The translations under genes and the position numbers were made by a program. The notes beneath the pieces were generated by a model, which saw nothing but the letters and a program-made list of their open reading frames with translations, was not told the origin of the DNA and ran no database searches. A stretch of 64,000 nt of DNA from Gymnogyps californianus (taxonomy: Eukaryota; Chordata; Aves; Accipitriformes; Cathartidae): contig NC_059477.1 of the NCBI RefSeq assembly GCF_018139145.2, positions 41,882,502 to 41,946,501 on the forward strand, in the 5' to 3' direction. Every line of letters begins with the position of its first letter. Position 1 is the first letter of the stretch. Below are positions 36,601-47,062 of this stretch, in pieces.

Positions 36601-39191
36601 GAATGCCTAAAACATGAGAAGTGTGCAGGGCTTTGCCCATGGGAGACGAGGGCTGAACAGGAATGTTCACTTTAAATTAACTACACACCTTCCCCTCCCG
36701 TCCCGTCCCGTGAAAGCAACAATTTTATTAATAATAAGGCTGATTAATAAGAAGCAAGGTATAATTTAGAGAAGAAATGTATAATGGCATGTTTCCTGTG
36801 TTGAAAATCCAGTGTTTTCATCTTGGAGTGCTAGGAAGGGGAACAGCACTTTCAACTTCCCTCTAACGACGAAAGCATGAAATAAACCCAAATTCCTTTA
36901 CGCCTGAGGATAACCACAGCATTTGTCAGTCATCCTGCTTTGAATTTTCCGTGTGTTTTACAAGTGTCACTAGAGGAGTAGCTTAAAAAAGGAGGAGGAG
37001 AAGGAGGAGGATGGTCTCCTTTGGGGATGAAGGAGCCCACAGGAGAAGTGTGCAGAAGATGCGATGGGAATACTGGGGACACAGTCCACTTCATGGTGTG
37101 TTTTCCGAAGACTGGGAAACTGAGAAATACATAAATCCTCCCAACTGTTCTGCCGTTATTTTGGCATTATTTCATAGATGTTAAAACTGAGCGACGGAGA
37201 AGGTGAAGGATCTTCTCCGGACTGTGCAGGAGCCGTGGGAGAGCCAGGATCAGAGCGCGAGCAGCGAGGACAGCTTGCAGGGGCTGTTAGGATATAGGGA
37301 AAGGCATCTCGAATGTGTAATGCTTTAGGTAGTTCTAAAGAACGAATGCTTGTGCATGAAGCTAGGAAAAAATTAAACCTATACAAATGAAAATTAGCTT
37401 CAGACATAAACAGGTATTCTGAGTGTTTTCTTTTTTAAAAGACAATTCCTATAAAACTAACAGTGCACAAGATTGGGGGTGTTTGTCTGAACCTCCCTCC
37501 GTAACTCGATTATCCAATGTGCCTGCATTTCTTTATCTGTACCACAGAGCCCCACATTAGTATTGGGAACAAATCTCCGTGCTCCAGAGTGCTTTGAAAC
37601 CTCAGGTTTGTGCCAGAGCTTGGGGTGTGGGTGTGTATTTAGTGGCATTTATGTATTGCAATGAATACATCAAAATTATCTTTTTTTTTAAATCCCAAGA
37701 TCTGAAAAAAATCTAAGACTTCTTTCCTATTTCTTCCTATTTGTAGACTTATCATAAAACTTGAATTTGACCGATAAACACATTTTTCTGTCTTTCTAGG
37801 TACAAGATACTGCTTTAGCCAACATATGATGAAAGTGACTGGAGAGAGCGTGTCCGTCACCAAACGCTGTGTACCATTAGAGGACTGTCTGTCTACGGGA
37901 TGCACATACGTAAAGCATGAAGAATACAAGGTATAGGCTAAAAATTGCCTTTTTCTCATATGAAAACTGGGCAGAATCCTTCTGGCCTTCGCCAGAAGTC
38001 TGACTGCTTCAGTGGGTAAATCAGCATCGTCAAAAATGAAGTTTCTCTTCTTAACGAGCCCCAACTCATTTCCGTTTGTTACAAAAACAAAGGAATAACC
38101 TCTCCCAGCACAAAAGAATCTCTTGAAATAACTCTCCTGCCAGCAGCTCAGGGGAGCAAAGCAATCCCTTCGGGCTGGGGAGCGCTTTGCCTGCAGAACT
38201 GCTCCGTGTTTAGTCCCCTCTGCTCTGCAACCCATGCCCGCTGACTGTCTCGTGGTTTTCTTGCTGAAACGGGTGGGGAAAAAACCCCGAAACCTTCGGA
38301 GCAGACGCTTTATATCTGAATCGAACAGTTATTTATTAAAGATTCTTCCGAAGGTCAATAGTCGAGCTTTTTGAACTTCTCCAACAGGTTAAAATAAAAG
38401 AGGTTTCTGAGCTGCCAGGCACACTGCAGCCCCGTCTCTGTTTTGCACATAATTTTAGGCTCTCTTGGCCTTGGGCGCGTTCGTCTTGTTGCCCTAAAGC
38501 TGTGTGCTCTGGCAGGGCACTGTAACTGGCCCTTTCTGGCCCTGAGAAGGCAGAGCTGCACGTCCTTCTGGGCTGACACAGGAATTCTCTGTCACTCCAG
38601 CGCCTGCACACTAGGTGACAGGCAACAACCCCCCCCCATATGAATAAATACTGGGGGTTTTTTGATTTCTGGCTTGTGAGCTCTGCTTCAACCAAACAAC
38701 ACTGGTTTTCATCAGTTTACTTATTTGGGCTAAAAAATAAAATAACCTCTTCAAAATGGATGTGTCCTCCTTGCGCTAGCCAACGTACTGTTCCTGTACG
38801 GGTGAAATTGTTCCCCACGTAGATGGATTTAAAAAAAGGTGGGGAAAAAAAGGAAAAAGAAAAAAGGGGAAAAAAAATCAGACTGGCCACTGTGCTCCTT
38901 TGCCAATGTCCTATTATTTTCCCTATGTCTTTATTCGGTGGTACTGGTATTTTTCAAATAACCAAGTCATAACCCGGTTTCTTTCAGATCTGCACCTCCT
39001 GCTGCGAAGGAAGCATCTGCAACTTGCCCCTACCAAGGAACACAACAGACGCCGTGTTTACAACCCTCTCCCCCCTCAACAAAACACAGAGACTTTCACA
39101 TCCCGTCCTGCTGACAACGGCGTGTCTCTGGCTGGGGCTGATGTCACAGCGCTGGGTCACGCTGCCACGCGGGGCAGGTCCCGACAGCTGA
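30623..39191 (+). CDS. LYPD6: LYPD6: Ly6/PLAUR domain-containing protein 6 (gene span, four coding exons)
   Basis: Joining exons 30666-30783, 32307-32405, 37800-37930 and 38988-39191 gives a continuous 183-residue protein very close to human LYPD6 as I recall it (171 residues). All junctions are GT-AG and the codon phases fit. Residues 1 to about 22 form a signal peptide with hydrophobic core LLLSLL. Residues 48-128 are one Ly6/uPAR three-finger domain with twelve cysteines, from KCFTC (49, 52) to CCEGSICN (121, 122, 127). N134 (NTT) and N147 (NKT) are glycosylation sequons. A hydrophobic segment at 156-168 resembles a GPI-anchor signal. Family knowledge: LYPD6 sits at the plasma membrane, promotes Wnt/beta-catenin signalling through LRP6, and has been reported to modulate nicotinic acetylcholine receptors. 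The paralogue LYPD6B fits worse: its finger sequences differ. Odd points are the polar tail 169-183 and E-S-V at 88-90, where human has an NxI motif. Confidence 0.96.
30666..30783 (+). CDS. LYPD6: LYPD6 coding exon 1: signal peptide and N-terminus
   Basis: Encodes residues 1-39 plus the first base of codon 40. It starts MASQPTLAW, runs through a hydrophobic core and ends with [14 protein letters not shown], nearly identical to the human N-terminal segment after the signal peptide (I for V at one site, from memory). The exon closes with A|GTAAGC, a good donor at 30784. The region is CpG-rich. Signal-peptide cleavage is likely near residues 20-23. Confidence 0.95.
30784..32306 (+). other. LYPD6: LYPD6 intron between coding exons 1 and 2
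   Basis: About 1.5 kb with GTAAGC at the 5' end and CTATTCCTTTCAG at the 3' end. No other gene, RNA or named repeat is visible. Confidence 0.9.
32307..32405 (+). CDS. LYPD6: LYPD6 coding exon 2: first finger of the Ly6 domain
   Basis: Completes codon 40 (Thr) and encodes residues 41-72 plus the first base of codon 73. It contains [18 protein letters not shown] and CPR, giving cysteines 49, 52, 61 and 70. This block is almost unchanged from human LYPD6; LYPD6B instead reads NAGDNYNCNRW. Acceptor TTTCAG and donor G|GTAACC are both good. Confidence 0.96.
33051..33084. repeat. 17-bp tandem duplication containing CACGTG
   Basis: The unit GGAACCACGTGCGGGCA occurs twice without a gap (33051-33067 and 33068-33084). 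Each copy carries a palindromic E-box, CACGTG. Confidence 0.95.
36991..37012. repeat. (GGA)n purine-rich tract
   Basis: A short run of GGAGGAGGAGAAGGAGGAGG. Simple sequence on a pure purine strand. Confidence 0.85.
37800..37930 (+). CDS. LYPD6: LYPD6 coding exon 3: second and third fingers
   Basis: Finishes codon 73 (Gly) and encodes residues 74-116. It supplies cysteines 77, 96, 102 and 107 in [20 protein letters not shown]. Human LYPD6 has the same frame around [16 protein letters not shown]. Loop residues 88-90 read ESV, where human reads NSI. The acceptor is CTTTCTAG. The donor AAG|GTATAG is weak at positions +4 to +6, and reading through it meets TAG at once. Confidence 0.96.
37931..38987 (+). 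other. LYPD6: LYPD6 intron between coding exons 3 and 4
   Basis: About 1.06 kb from GTATAG to GGTTTCTTTCAG. It contains an A/G-rich low-complexity stretch at about 38830-38878. A minus-strand frame of 198 codons (37639-38235) crosses from here through exon 3 but is unlike any known protein. Confidence 0.9.
38830..38878. repeat. A/G-rich low-complexity tract
   Basis: About 50 bases of A runs separated by GG or GGGG, for example GGTGGGGAAAAAAAGG. It is simple sequence near the 3' end of the intron. Confidence 0.85.
38988..39191 (+). CDS. LYPD6: LYPD6 coding exon 4: CCxxxxCN end of the domain, anchor signal and stop
   Basis: Encodes residues 117-183 and a TGA stop at 39189-39191. It starts [18 protein letters not shown], the diagnostic CCxxxxCN end of a Ly6 domain, and follows with two sequons (N134, N147). 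A hydrophobic stretch ([11 protein letters not shown] at 161-168) matches the human C-terminal end CLWLWLGLML, as recalled. Instead of stopping there, the frame continues for 15 mostly polar residues (169-183), including R171, R177 and D182. I checked the frame base by base. A sequencing indel near 39141-39145 could mimic this. Confidence 0.93.
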   Translation: MCTSCCEGSICNLPLPRNTTDAVFTTLSPLNKTQRLSHPVLLTTACLWLGLMSQRWVTLPRGAGPDS

Positions 39192-40340
39192 GCTGGGTGA
39201 GAACATCTGCATTGAACGTTCAACCTCTCCCTGCGGAGCCTGCGCTTTGGAGTTGTCTTCGAAAGGCTGGTTTTCCTCCCGATTTCTTGCTAGTGATGAA
39301 CTAGTGAGCCCGGGATGCAGACGTATTTGAAGGGGGGTAAAGCCATCACGTGTTTCTCTACTCTTTTCTGACCAGATGTTCCCAGAATCCATGGCTGAGA
39401 CCGATACATACACTTTTCTTAATGCCTGTCTTTTCTCCATGAAGAAATGTTATTTAAAAGTACTGTATCACTGTCAGCTGCTAGTATCATCACTTACACA
39501 TTTGAAACTTTCTTGTTATCCTTTGTCACAGCACTAACTCCGGTGTCTCGTTAACCTGTTTTGAGAACATAGGGTAAATAATATATAGTCACTATGTCTT
39601 TGCAGTGTCCCCACGTCTCCTGCTCCTCTCGGAGAGGGCAGGAGTTTGTAGCAAGGCAGCAGTAGCTGGAAGGGATGAGGTCAAGGGAGCAGCAGCAGCT
39701 TGGATCAGGCCAGCGTCGCACACAGATGCTTCCTCCGAGGTTGTCCACCAGCAGCACGAAGAGCCACCCCCGTAACAACGCACACTGGGATGGGCAGAAA
39801 ATGGTTCATAAACTGAACCAGAGGAACTCTAAAACCTCTGTTCCTGAAGTGTGATTAGAGGGGAGGTGGGTGTGCGGTCCCGGACCCCCAGTTGCGACGA
39901 GGAAGGGGTATGGAGAGCTGGTGGGTGCCCAGGCTGGGATGCTGGCGCCTGCCGAGCCAACGGGTTCCCGGTGTTTTGGGGCTTCACATATTTTCACATT
40001 TTGGCACCCAGTCCTACAGCATGAGAGAGACTTGATCCTGAGCAGCTTCTGTTATTTTATCATCTAATGCACTCCCGCTACGGAGTATGGACTACTACTA
40101 GCTACAGCTATATTTTGGTGACCTGTGTTGCTTGGTTTGCTCGGAAATCATGTATGCAATATTTATTTTTGTATGTTGAGTAGGATCTAAAGTGTTTAAA
40201 AGATTCTTCATATTGATATTGCTAGGCAAAATGGTTGTTTTGCAAGTGGGTAAGCCTGTAATATATAAATTATCATAAATATATATATAATGTTTTGCAT
40301 CACTTTTAAAAAAGAAACAACTTTGTTTTGCAAGGTCAGT

Positions 40341-40346
40341 AATAAA
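40341..40346 (+). terminator. LYPD6: Possible proximal poly(A) signal of LYPD6 (AATAAA)
   Basis: A perfect AATAAA followed by a GGTGTC/TTGCTTT stretch. It would give a 3' UTR of about 1.15 kb. It is weaker by context than the signal at 43102. Confidence 0.4.
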
Positions 40347-40406
40347 AGCAGGGTGTCATGGACTTGCTTTAAAGTTAAACCAAACTTTTTTATAATTAAT
40401 TTTTTT

Positions 40407-40436
40407 GTGGTTTTTTTTTTTTTTTTTAAAAACCAC
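40407..40436 (+). other. Inverted repeat GTGGTTTTT...AAAAACCAC around a T run
   Basis: Nine bases at 40407-40415 are complementary to 40428-40436, with a loop of only T. In the + strand RNA it would form a hairpin. It lies about 60 bases after the candidate proximal poly(A) signal. Confidence 0.7.
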
Positions 40437-43101
40437 GATAGTCATAAATTGTTCTTTTATGAGCTAATTTTTGGCTACTCGTGCTCCAAGGTAACTTGCG
40501 CTTTATCAAGTTACAGTATGCTTATGCACTGAAGTGCTTTTTTTGGTGAGTTATACAGTGAAACACAGATGAAGGAAGCCAATGCTGGAATCCAAATCCT
40601 TTGTAAAGGGCTCCTAGAGAGTACCGCAAGTCCTCATCTAGCAGCATCTGTGTTGGATACCATTAATAGTGAGAAATCTGCAGATCTGAGCGCGCAAGGT
40701 GCTGGCTTGAGTTTTGTGGCCTTTGGCGTGAATTCTGCTTGCAGTCCGGGGAGTTTTACTGGAGGCAAAGAGGAGGAGGAGGACCGAGAGCAGCACTTGC
40801 TCCCAATTTAGTTTCAGGCACTTCTCTGGGGAAGGAAAGGAGGCTGGAAGCCTCGGTGTGTTTTGCTGGGTGATGTTTTTTTAAAAATGTATATATACAT
40901 CATTGTGAAAATTGAACTTTGAACACTGTTTCTTTCCTATTTTTAACTTTTTATATAAAACTACCATTTTTGAGGAAAGGCTAGCTGACCTCACGCAGAG
41001 ACAAACCTTGCATTTTGCTGTCCTTTCAGTTCTTCTGTCACTTGCTCACAGTTCGCTAGTGTTAAGAGGGTAGTTGCAATCTGTTCTTTTATGCAAGTTA
41101 GACCTAGCTCTGGAGACCCTGAAAAAAATCAACCCTGCAGTCTTTATAAAGCCTGTCCCCCTCCTCTGCAAGCTCACTTGAGCAGAGCTTGCATCTTACA
41201 GGTTGGGGGAGAATGAGGTGGTAGGGGGTCATGACTTCTCCGACAGAGATTTAAAACATTAAATATTAGTTTAAATATTTATTACTATTATCCTGCAAAA
41301 TGGAAGAGTTTAAGTCTGGAAGGACCTTGTTCAGTGGTTCAGCTACTCTCCCGGGCCGGGGGTTAAAATGGTTTTCTACATTGGGTGAGCATTTTGGCAG
41401 CACTCTCGTGTCGGAGCAGGGCCGGATCCAGGACATGCGCTTTGAGAAGACGGTGTTGGAAAGCCAGCGCAATGCATGAAGCGTGGGAAATCTGGGATTA
41501 CTCATGAACATCTTGCTTATCTGTTTAACCGAGGTGGGCTGAGGCTCGAGCCGTATCGCACGTGGCCAGCAGTAGCACCTTGTGGGGAGCTCCCCACCGT
41601 CTCAGGGCTCACACGCTGGTGGTGGCAGCTAGCTGTTTTAAGGATTTACTTTTTTACTTTGGGCCTTGCTGTTACACACGTGCATTTAGGAGTCACTCAA
41701 TAAGATACCTAACTGGCAGCAAGAAGCAGATGTTACCTCCTGACCTGAGCTGGCTGCCTTGGTCAATAGCTCACAGTCAGGTTTCTGGCTCCATTTTCTG
41801 GCTTCTCTGTACGTCATCTCCCTCTGTTTTCCACATATTTTGCAGTTTCATTGTTATTTAACAAGCCTAACCTGTGGTATGGTAGCTCTGAGCTAGAAAT
41901 GTATAACCACAAGGGCTGAGCTGCAGGAATGGCCGGATTTCTTCATAAGATGTTGGACTTTCAGGACTGCTACCACCACGTGAAAGGCGTGGTGCCTGCA
42001 GTGAGATGACATGGGCTCCAGTGCTAGCTGGTCATCGTGTGCACTAACAGACAGGATCTTCACACTGCATTTAGGTGGACCTCAGACAAACCAGAGACTT
42101 TTTTGGGTACCTGGTAGTGCTCTCTACCCACAAAGACTGGGATGCCCCTGATCAAATTTAGTTATCGGCGTTGTAGAAATATTAAACCAAGCCGGTTACT
42201 TCTACTCCCTTTGTAGACAGTGGAGGAAAAAGTGGCATTTCAGGGGCTGATTCATTGTACGCTAAGGTGGATGGTTAAATTGTGTTAATCGTGGACGTGC
42301 CTAGAAAAAGTAGCTTGGAAATGAGTACTACATCCCACCTAGAGCATCCAGCTGCCAGCCACGTGGTTATGCCGAGACCAGTGCTTTGCAAATACCGGAG
42401 CAGGAGCCACTCCTAAGCACGTCACCAGCTTTGCTGTGACCGTGACGTTGCTGTAGATGGAGAAAGTCCCGGCTCTTGCGCTGGGCTGGTCCCTCTCCCC
42501 CACTGCTGTGCCACAGTTGTGCCCTTCGAAAGGGACCCGAGCACTGTCCAACTGAGGCGCTGCCTCCGGCTGTGGTACAAGGATTATGGATATTGAGCTT
42601 AAAAGAGCAAATTGAGGTGACTGAGAGCAAGTGGGGAACCCGCGCAGGATCCTCCCTGTACCAGCAGGTCGGTGTGCCCGGTCTGCCCGTGGAGCTGTTG
42701 GGGGTTTTTTAAAGCACATAAATGCTGAGCTGCACCGTATTTATATATGTGATATTCCTTTTAAATGCCTAATTTTTTTAACTATTGTAAATGCTGTACA
42801 TTTGTATAAATAATTGTTTTAAATATTCGGATGATGTGTGAGGTGTCTGATAGCACTGGACAACTGCTGTCCCCAGCCCTGCTCTTCGGTACGGTGCCAC
42901 CCCCTGCGCTGGGACACTGCTGTCTGCTCCCCTGTCCCCTTTTCCTTTCTCTGATGGTTCTATTAGCAAAAAAAAAAAGAGCTGAGCTGTATTTAGAGCA
43001 TTTTGTTTTAACTCCCCCTGTAGCTAATGAATCTTCCCCATGGTTTCCTCCTGTTGAGCTCCCATGGTTATTTGTTACAAATTGTTTTATATTGGGCATG
43101 T

Positions 43102-43107
43102 AATAAA
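43102..43107 (+). terminator. LYPD6: Likely main poly(A) signal of LYPD6 (AATAAA)
   Basis: A perfect AATAAA is followed 10 to 40 bases later by a GT/T-rich element (GAGGAGGTTCCTGTTTATTC), the expected downstream element. Strand composition changes within about 0.6 kb after it, in line with the gene ending here. A second AATAAA at 43406-43411 is an alternative. Confidence 0.6.
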
Positions 43108-43405
43108 ACAAGTCTGAGGAGGTTCCTGTTTATTCTGTGACCCCCGGATCTTCCTTTCCCTCGCCTGCTCTGGGAAAGCTTTATGTTTTCCATAATCATG
43201 CTGTCACCCTAATTTAGTCCCAGCATGTTCTGGGGGTTTGCATGCAGTTATTTCTAATTTCCACTCCTGAAACCAACAATTACTTGGATGTAAACAACTT
43301 CGTGTAGCTAATGAAAGGTTTCGGACAAAGTTATTTGTGGATAATGTGAAGCTGGAGGCAGCCCACAGTGTTTCTGCACAGCCCCATTCCCACATCTTTA
43401 AGTTG

Positions 43406-43411
43406 AATAAA
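43406..43411 (+). terminator. LYPD6: Alternative distal AATAAA
   Basis: A second canonical hexamer about 300 bases after the preferred signal. No convincing GT-rich element follows closely. Confidence 0.25.
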
Positions 43412-43970
43412 TGCAATTTACAGTAGCACAGTTAACTACAGTATATTGACTTACAGCTCCTGAACTTCCCCTTAGTCCTAAAATAAGTTTCTCTCTGGTC
43501 CTTCGGCGTTTGGTGCACCTTTGGCTTACAACCATGCCTTGGGGGAAGAGACTTTCTTATCCCATTTCAAGAAGGTGCCTCTGGAAACACCAGTCCCGGC
43601 TCAGGGTCAGGAACAGGATAACCCCCGGGGCGCAGAGCCTTGCAGCACTTCGCTAGCTCATTGCTGAATTACTGAGTTTTGGCATTGCAGCGCAGTGAGC
43701 TGAAGGCAGACGTTAGTTAACAAACGCTTTGCTTTAATTTCTGCAAAGCAGTTGAATTCATTGTCAGGTAAAAACAATTTATCCTGACTGCGTAGCTCTT
43801 TTCCTCCCCTTAAACACCACTAGCCACAGCCTTCGCCTGCTTGCTTCCGCAAATCGCCAAGCAGCCCAGCACAGCTTTCAGCAACCCAGTTCATGCAAAA
43901 CCCACCCAGCGCCAAGGCAGCCAAAGCGATGCTGAACCTCCTGATTGCAGTAGCTGTAATCCCTTATACT

Positions 43971-43986
43971 TTTTTTTTTTTTTTTT
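43971..43986. repeat. T-run homopolymer
   Basis: About 16 to 17 T residues ending in TTTTTGAGACC. On the minus strand it is an A run. Confidence 0.85.
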
Positions 43987-45959
43987 GAGACCCTAGAACC
44001 TCTTCTCCATTGCCAGCCAAAATCCAGCACAGTCCCACAAAAACCAGTTTGAACTAACAGGCTGGGCAAAGCTTCTGAGAGCATTTTTACCCCCCCTAAA
44101 GAGGCTCAAGCAACCAGCAAAGGTTATGCCCCAAGTGTCTCACTAATGCCTGGAGGTTCCTGTATATTCCCATTCAAGGCTGGGGAGAGGACTCTGCATC
44201 ACGACTTGCTCTTTCCACCAAGAAACTGCCAACAAGTTGAACTCTGATTCTGGTAAATGGTATCACCATACCTATATATAGAAGTGGGAAAGGAAATGGA
44301 AAATATACTTAAAATATGCGTATTACGGAATCAATGGCAAGCATAAGTTAACTCTCATGATCTGAAGGTGCAAACCTTGGAAATGGCGATGCCCAAAGCA
44401 GCATCAATTCGGACTTTAAAAACCAAGATGGGAACCAGCCCTCTGAATCAAAGTCCTGTACACCCCACAGCATCACACTCCCTGCTGCGTGTCAAAACGG
44501 GCTTCCAATTTTTGTTGCATCTTGCTAATATACGCTTTACAATGCCAACCTCATTAGATCATTCGCTTGGTTCTTGTATCAATTTCTCTTTGCTCATTGC
44601 TGGGTGGGATTCCCCCTGACATTAATCCCAAAGTCCACTTAGATTCCTCCTTAGCCACCCAACTCCCAGGCTGATCAAACAACTTCATTCCTTTAGCACG
44701 GACATTATATATTTGAAAGCATTTAAAATATATCTATTTCAACATATATGTATTTACGGGGTTTAAGGTTTCCTATCCCTTTTTTAAGATTTCACCAGGT
44801 TTTAGACACATAACATTTACACATTTCATCACACAGAGCTCAACCTTACAAGTCCTAGGCTAAAAAAATAGCAGGATGTCTTCAACATGACGGACTCTAT
44901 CCACAACAAAAAGGCAAACAAACCCAACATAGGGTTGATGATACTGGAAAAAACAGAGAAAGCGATACCAAGCTGTCAAAAAAACCTCCCAGAGCTTTTT
45001 ATGCCAGGAAGCAACCTGAGCAAGCCAGCTTTACTGACGTTTATAAACATTTCACTACTCACCAACGTAAAATTTAAATAGGTTTTAGTTGTGCTACAGG
45101 TGTTCCTATGAAGCTCTACTGAAGACAGGCTAAACCTCAACTTGTCAGTCCACGTGTGTTAGAAATGGCTTAACCCCAACCTCCTACCCAAAAAGCGTTG
45201 ATTTGGGACGCCGGTAAGGGGCTGCCAGCCAAGTCCTTTCTGCTGCCGGGTGCTGGAAGGAGAATATTTTAAGTGGGTAACTATTTTAAAGGGGTAACTT
45301 GCTCAGGTTTTTCCCATAAAAATGTAAATAATCCTCCTGCTGTGAGGTTGTGCGCCATGCAGTGCTGTATCTGGACAGCCAAAGAAAAGAGCTGCACCTA
45401 AAGCCCATGGCAGGTGTCACGGGGAACAGAAGAATGCGGGGTTGACTTTGCTGACCCCGTAGCTGACCACCTGGAACGGGTATTTCTTACTCTTCGCACT
45501 CAACTGACGTCTTATCAACCTAAGCGCAAGGTAGGGTGCAACACGTGTGCCCATCCACGGCTTTTTCACAACCAAAATGACGGGTTGTCACCTGAAAACG
45601 TCCCACTAACCAAAATTCTGAGTTTTCCCCAGGGGAAATCTATTCCAAGAAGTTCATTTCCCAACATTTTCTACCAGTCATCCCTTAGTCTCTATGGGAT
45701 ATCGCTGTGTCTCTTTTAGACGCAAACCCCTCCCCAAAGTCCAGCCCTCAGATGACATTTGCTTTTCTTAAAGCTTTTCCAATCTGCCAGACCCTGCAGT
45801 TTTAGCGGCAGAGATTACTTTCTCAGTGAAGCATAACACCCAGCTGCATGAAATTTCAGTCTCATAATCCTCTTAGGTTTCCCCTGTCAGACTCCACACC
45901 GATGAGACCTTTGTGTTTGTGCAGCTCCTGAAATAGCAGCCTGAGCCTTACCGGGGGAG

Positions 45960-45974
45960 AAAAAAAAAAAAAAA
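45960..45974. repeat. A15 homopolymer
   Basis: About fifteen consecutive A residues followed by GC. Confidence 0.85.
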
Positions 45975-46783
45975 GCAAGAATTGCCATTGCCAAAGTGAA
46001 GGGCTACTATTTTAAAGGCACCGCAGCAGCCCACGGAAGATAAAAGCCACAGGCAGTTTGCAACTATTATTTAGTCTTGGGTTTTATGTACGTGGATTGC
46101 GGTTTTGGGTGCCGGGCTCAAAGCTCCACCACCACCAGCCTTTGGCTTTTCTCCAGGTGAGACCACGGTTTCTTTCCTTAATGGATGATGGTGGCATACT
46201 TGCCAAGAGAAAAAAAACCCGGCTATTTCTTATCTTCGCTGTGGGCATTAGTTTGCAGCAGAAAATCTCATTCATTACACTAGAATTTGGGGAATAATAG
46301 ATGCTTTTTCAGTTAAATTTTCACTGAGAGAGACAGATACTTTCAACAGGTTTTCAGGACCAATTTTTTCAGTGGGTAGGCAGGAGCAGGGATGGAAGGG
46401 GTTCATTTTATTGACATTTTGCTCATCGACATTTCAGTGTCTTTTCAAACTCCCAGATTTCCTAGCTGGCCCCCCAGGGAGCAGGGCTGGGATCTGACGG
46501 CCTCCCGACGCCCCTTCCAACACCAAATACTTAGCGAGTCTGCAGCAATTTTCCAGTGTCAGACCCAGCAGAAACCCTGAACAGTAAGAAAAAGCTGGCG
46601 GAGAGAGGAATTATTCTAAAATTGCCAATGATGTGACACACCAGTGAACCTGATCTATTAGTTTTCTTTGTGATAATCCTCCTTTATAAAGGATTCCTAC
46701 CTTCAAAGATTTTTCAGCCTCTGACTCTGTGTATGCACGTAAGACCTCAACTTGTGTAAGAGTCAGGCAGGCATGCTACTATC

Positions 46784-46850
46784 CATCTATAAGTACCATA
46801 CATATTTATATACAGCATATGCCATGCATCTATATATATATATGTCTCTT
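46784..46850. repeat. TA/CATA-rich microsatellite-like tract
   Basis: Mixed CATATTTATATACAGCATATG-like sequence ending in TATATATATATATG. It is simple and AT-rich. Confidence 0.75.
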
Positions 46851-47030
46851 CAGAAAAATGAGGACAGGACATGCATGTGGAGGAGTTGGTCACAGACCGT
46901 TGCTGAACATGTGCAGTCTGTAGTGAAAGGCTACGGTCCACACAGCCCAGGATCCCTGCACTTAAGTGCCTAATAAATAGTTTTCCAAATAGAACAACTC
47001 ACTATATAGGTAGTGATTACTAAGGTTTTT

Positions 47031-47062
47031 GTTAAAAAAAAAAAGAAAAAAAGAAAAAAAGA
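47031..47062. repeat. (GAAAAAA)n A-rich tract
   Basis: Runs of A broken by single G residues at a near seven-base period. Confidence 0.85.

Larger units (their letters stand above)
32406..37799 (+). other. LYPD6: LYPD6 intron between coding exons 2 and 3
   Basis: About 5.4 kb. It holds a 17-bp tandem duplication at 33051-33084, an AT-rich and possibly conserved block at about 34500-34790, a GGA-rich tract at 36991-37012, and the longest open frame of the window (35461-36102, + strand). That frame begins at GTG, not ATG, and resembles no protein I know. No exon is supported. Confidence 0.88.
39192..43125 (+). other. LYPD6: LYPD6 3' UTR (predicted)
   Basis: From the stop codon to about 20 bases after AATAAA at 43102. 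The + strand is T-rich with long AT-rich blocks, typical of a 3' UTR, notably at about 40080-40460 and 42720-42840. It includes one Pumilio-type UGUAUAUA at 40888-40895, an A/T hairpin at 40407-40436, and AU-rich stretches such as ATATTTATTTTTG at about 40160. No coding exon is supported. The 3' end is inferred from signals only: an earlier signal at 40341 and a later one at 43406 would give shorter and longer forms. Confidence 0.6.

Noticed and set aside
37639..38235. 198-codon minus-strand frame overlapping LYPD6 exon 3
   Set aside because: It is antisense to a certain exon and its middle simply mirrors that exon. No domain or splice context supports it.
30666..39191. Assignment as LYPD6B instead of LYPD6
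   Set aside because: The finger sequences [13 protein letters not shown] and VTKRCVPLE match LYPD6 closely. LYPD6B differs at these places (for example CENAGDNYNCNRW).
38900..39304. 134-codon + strand frame over LYPD6 exon 4
   Set aside because: It is a different frame from LYPD6. The LYPD6 frame from the acceptor at 38987 gives the conserved CCxxxxCN ending.
41300..41345. GGAAGGACCTTG resembling part of the CR1 consensus
   Set aside because: Only a few bases agree, and no CR1 tail repeat or other CR1 sequence follows.
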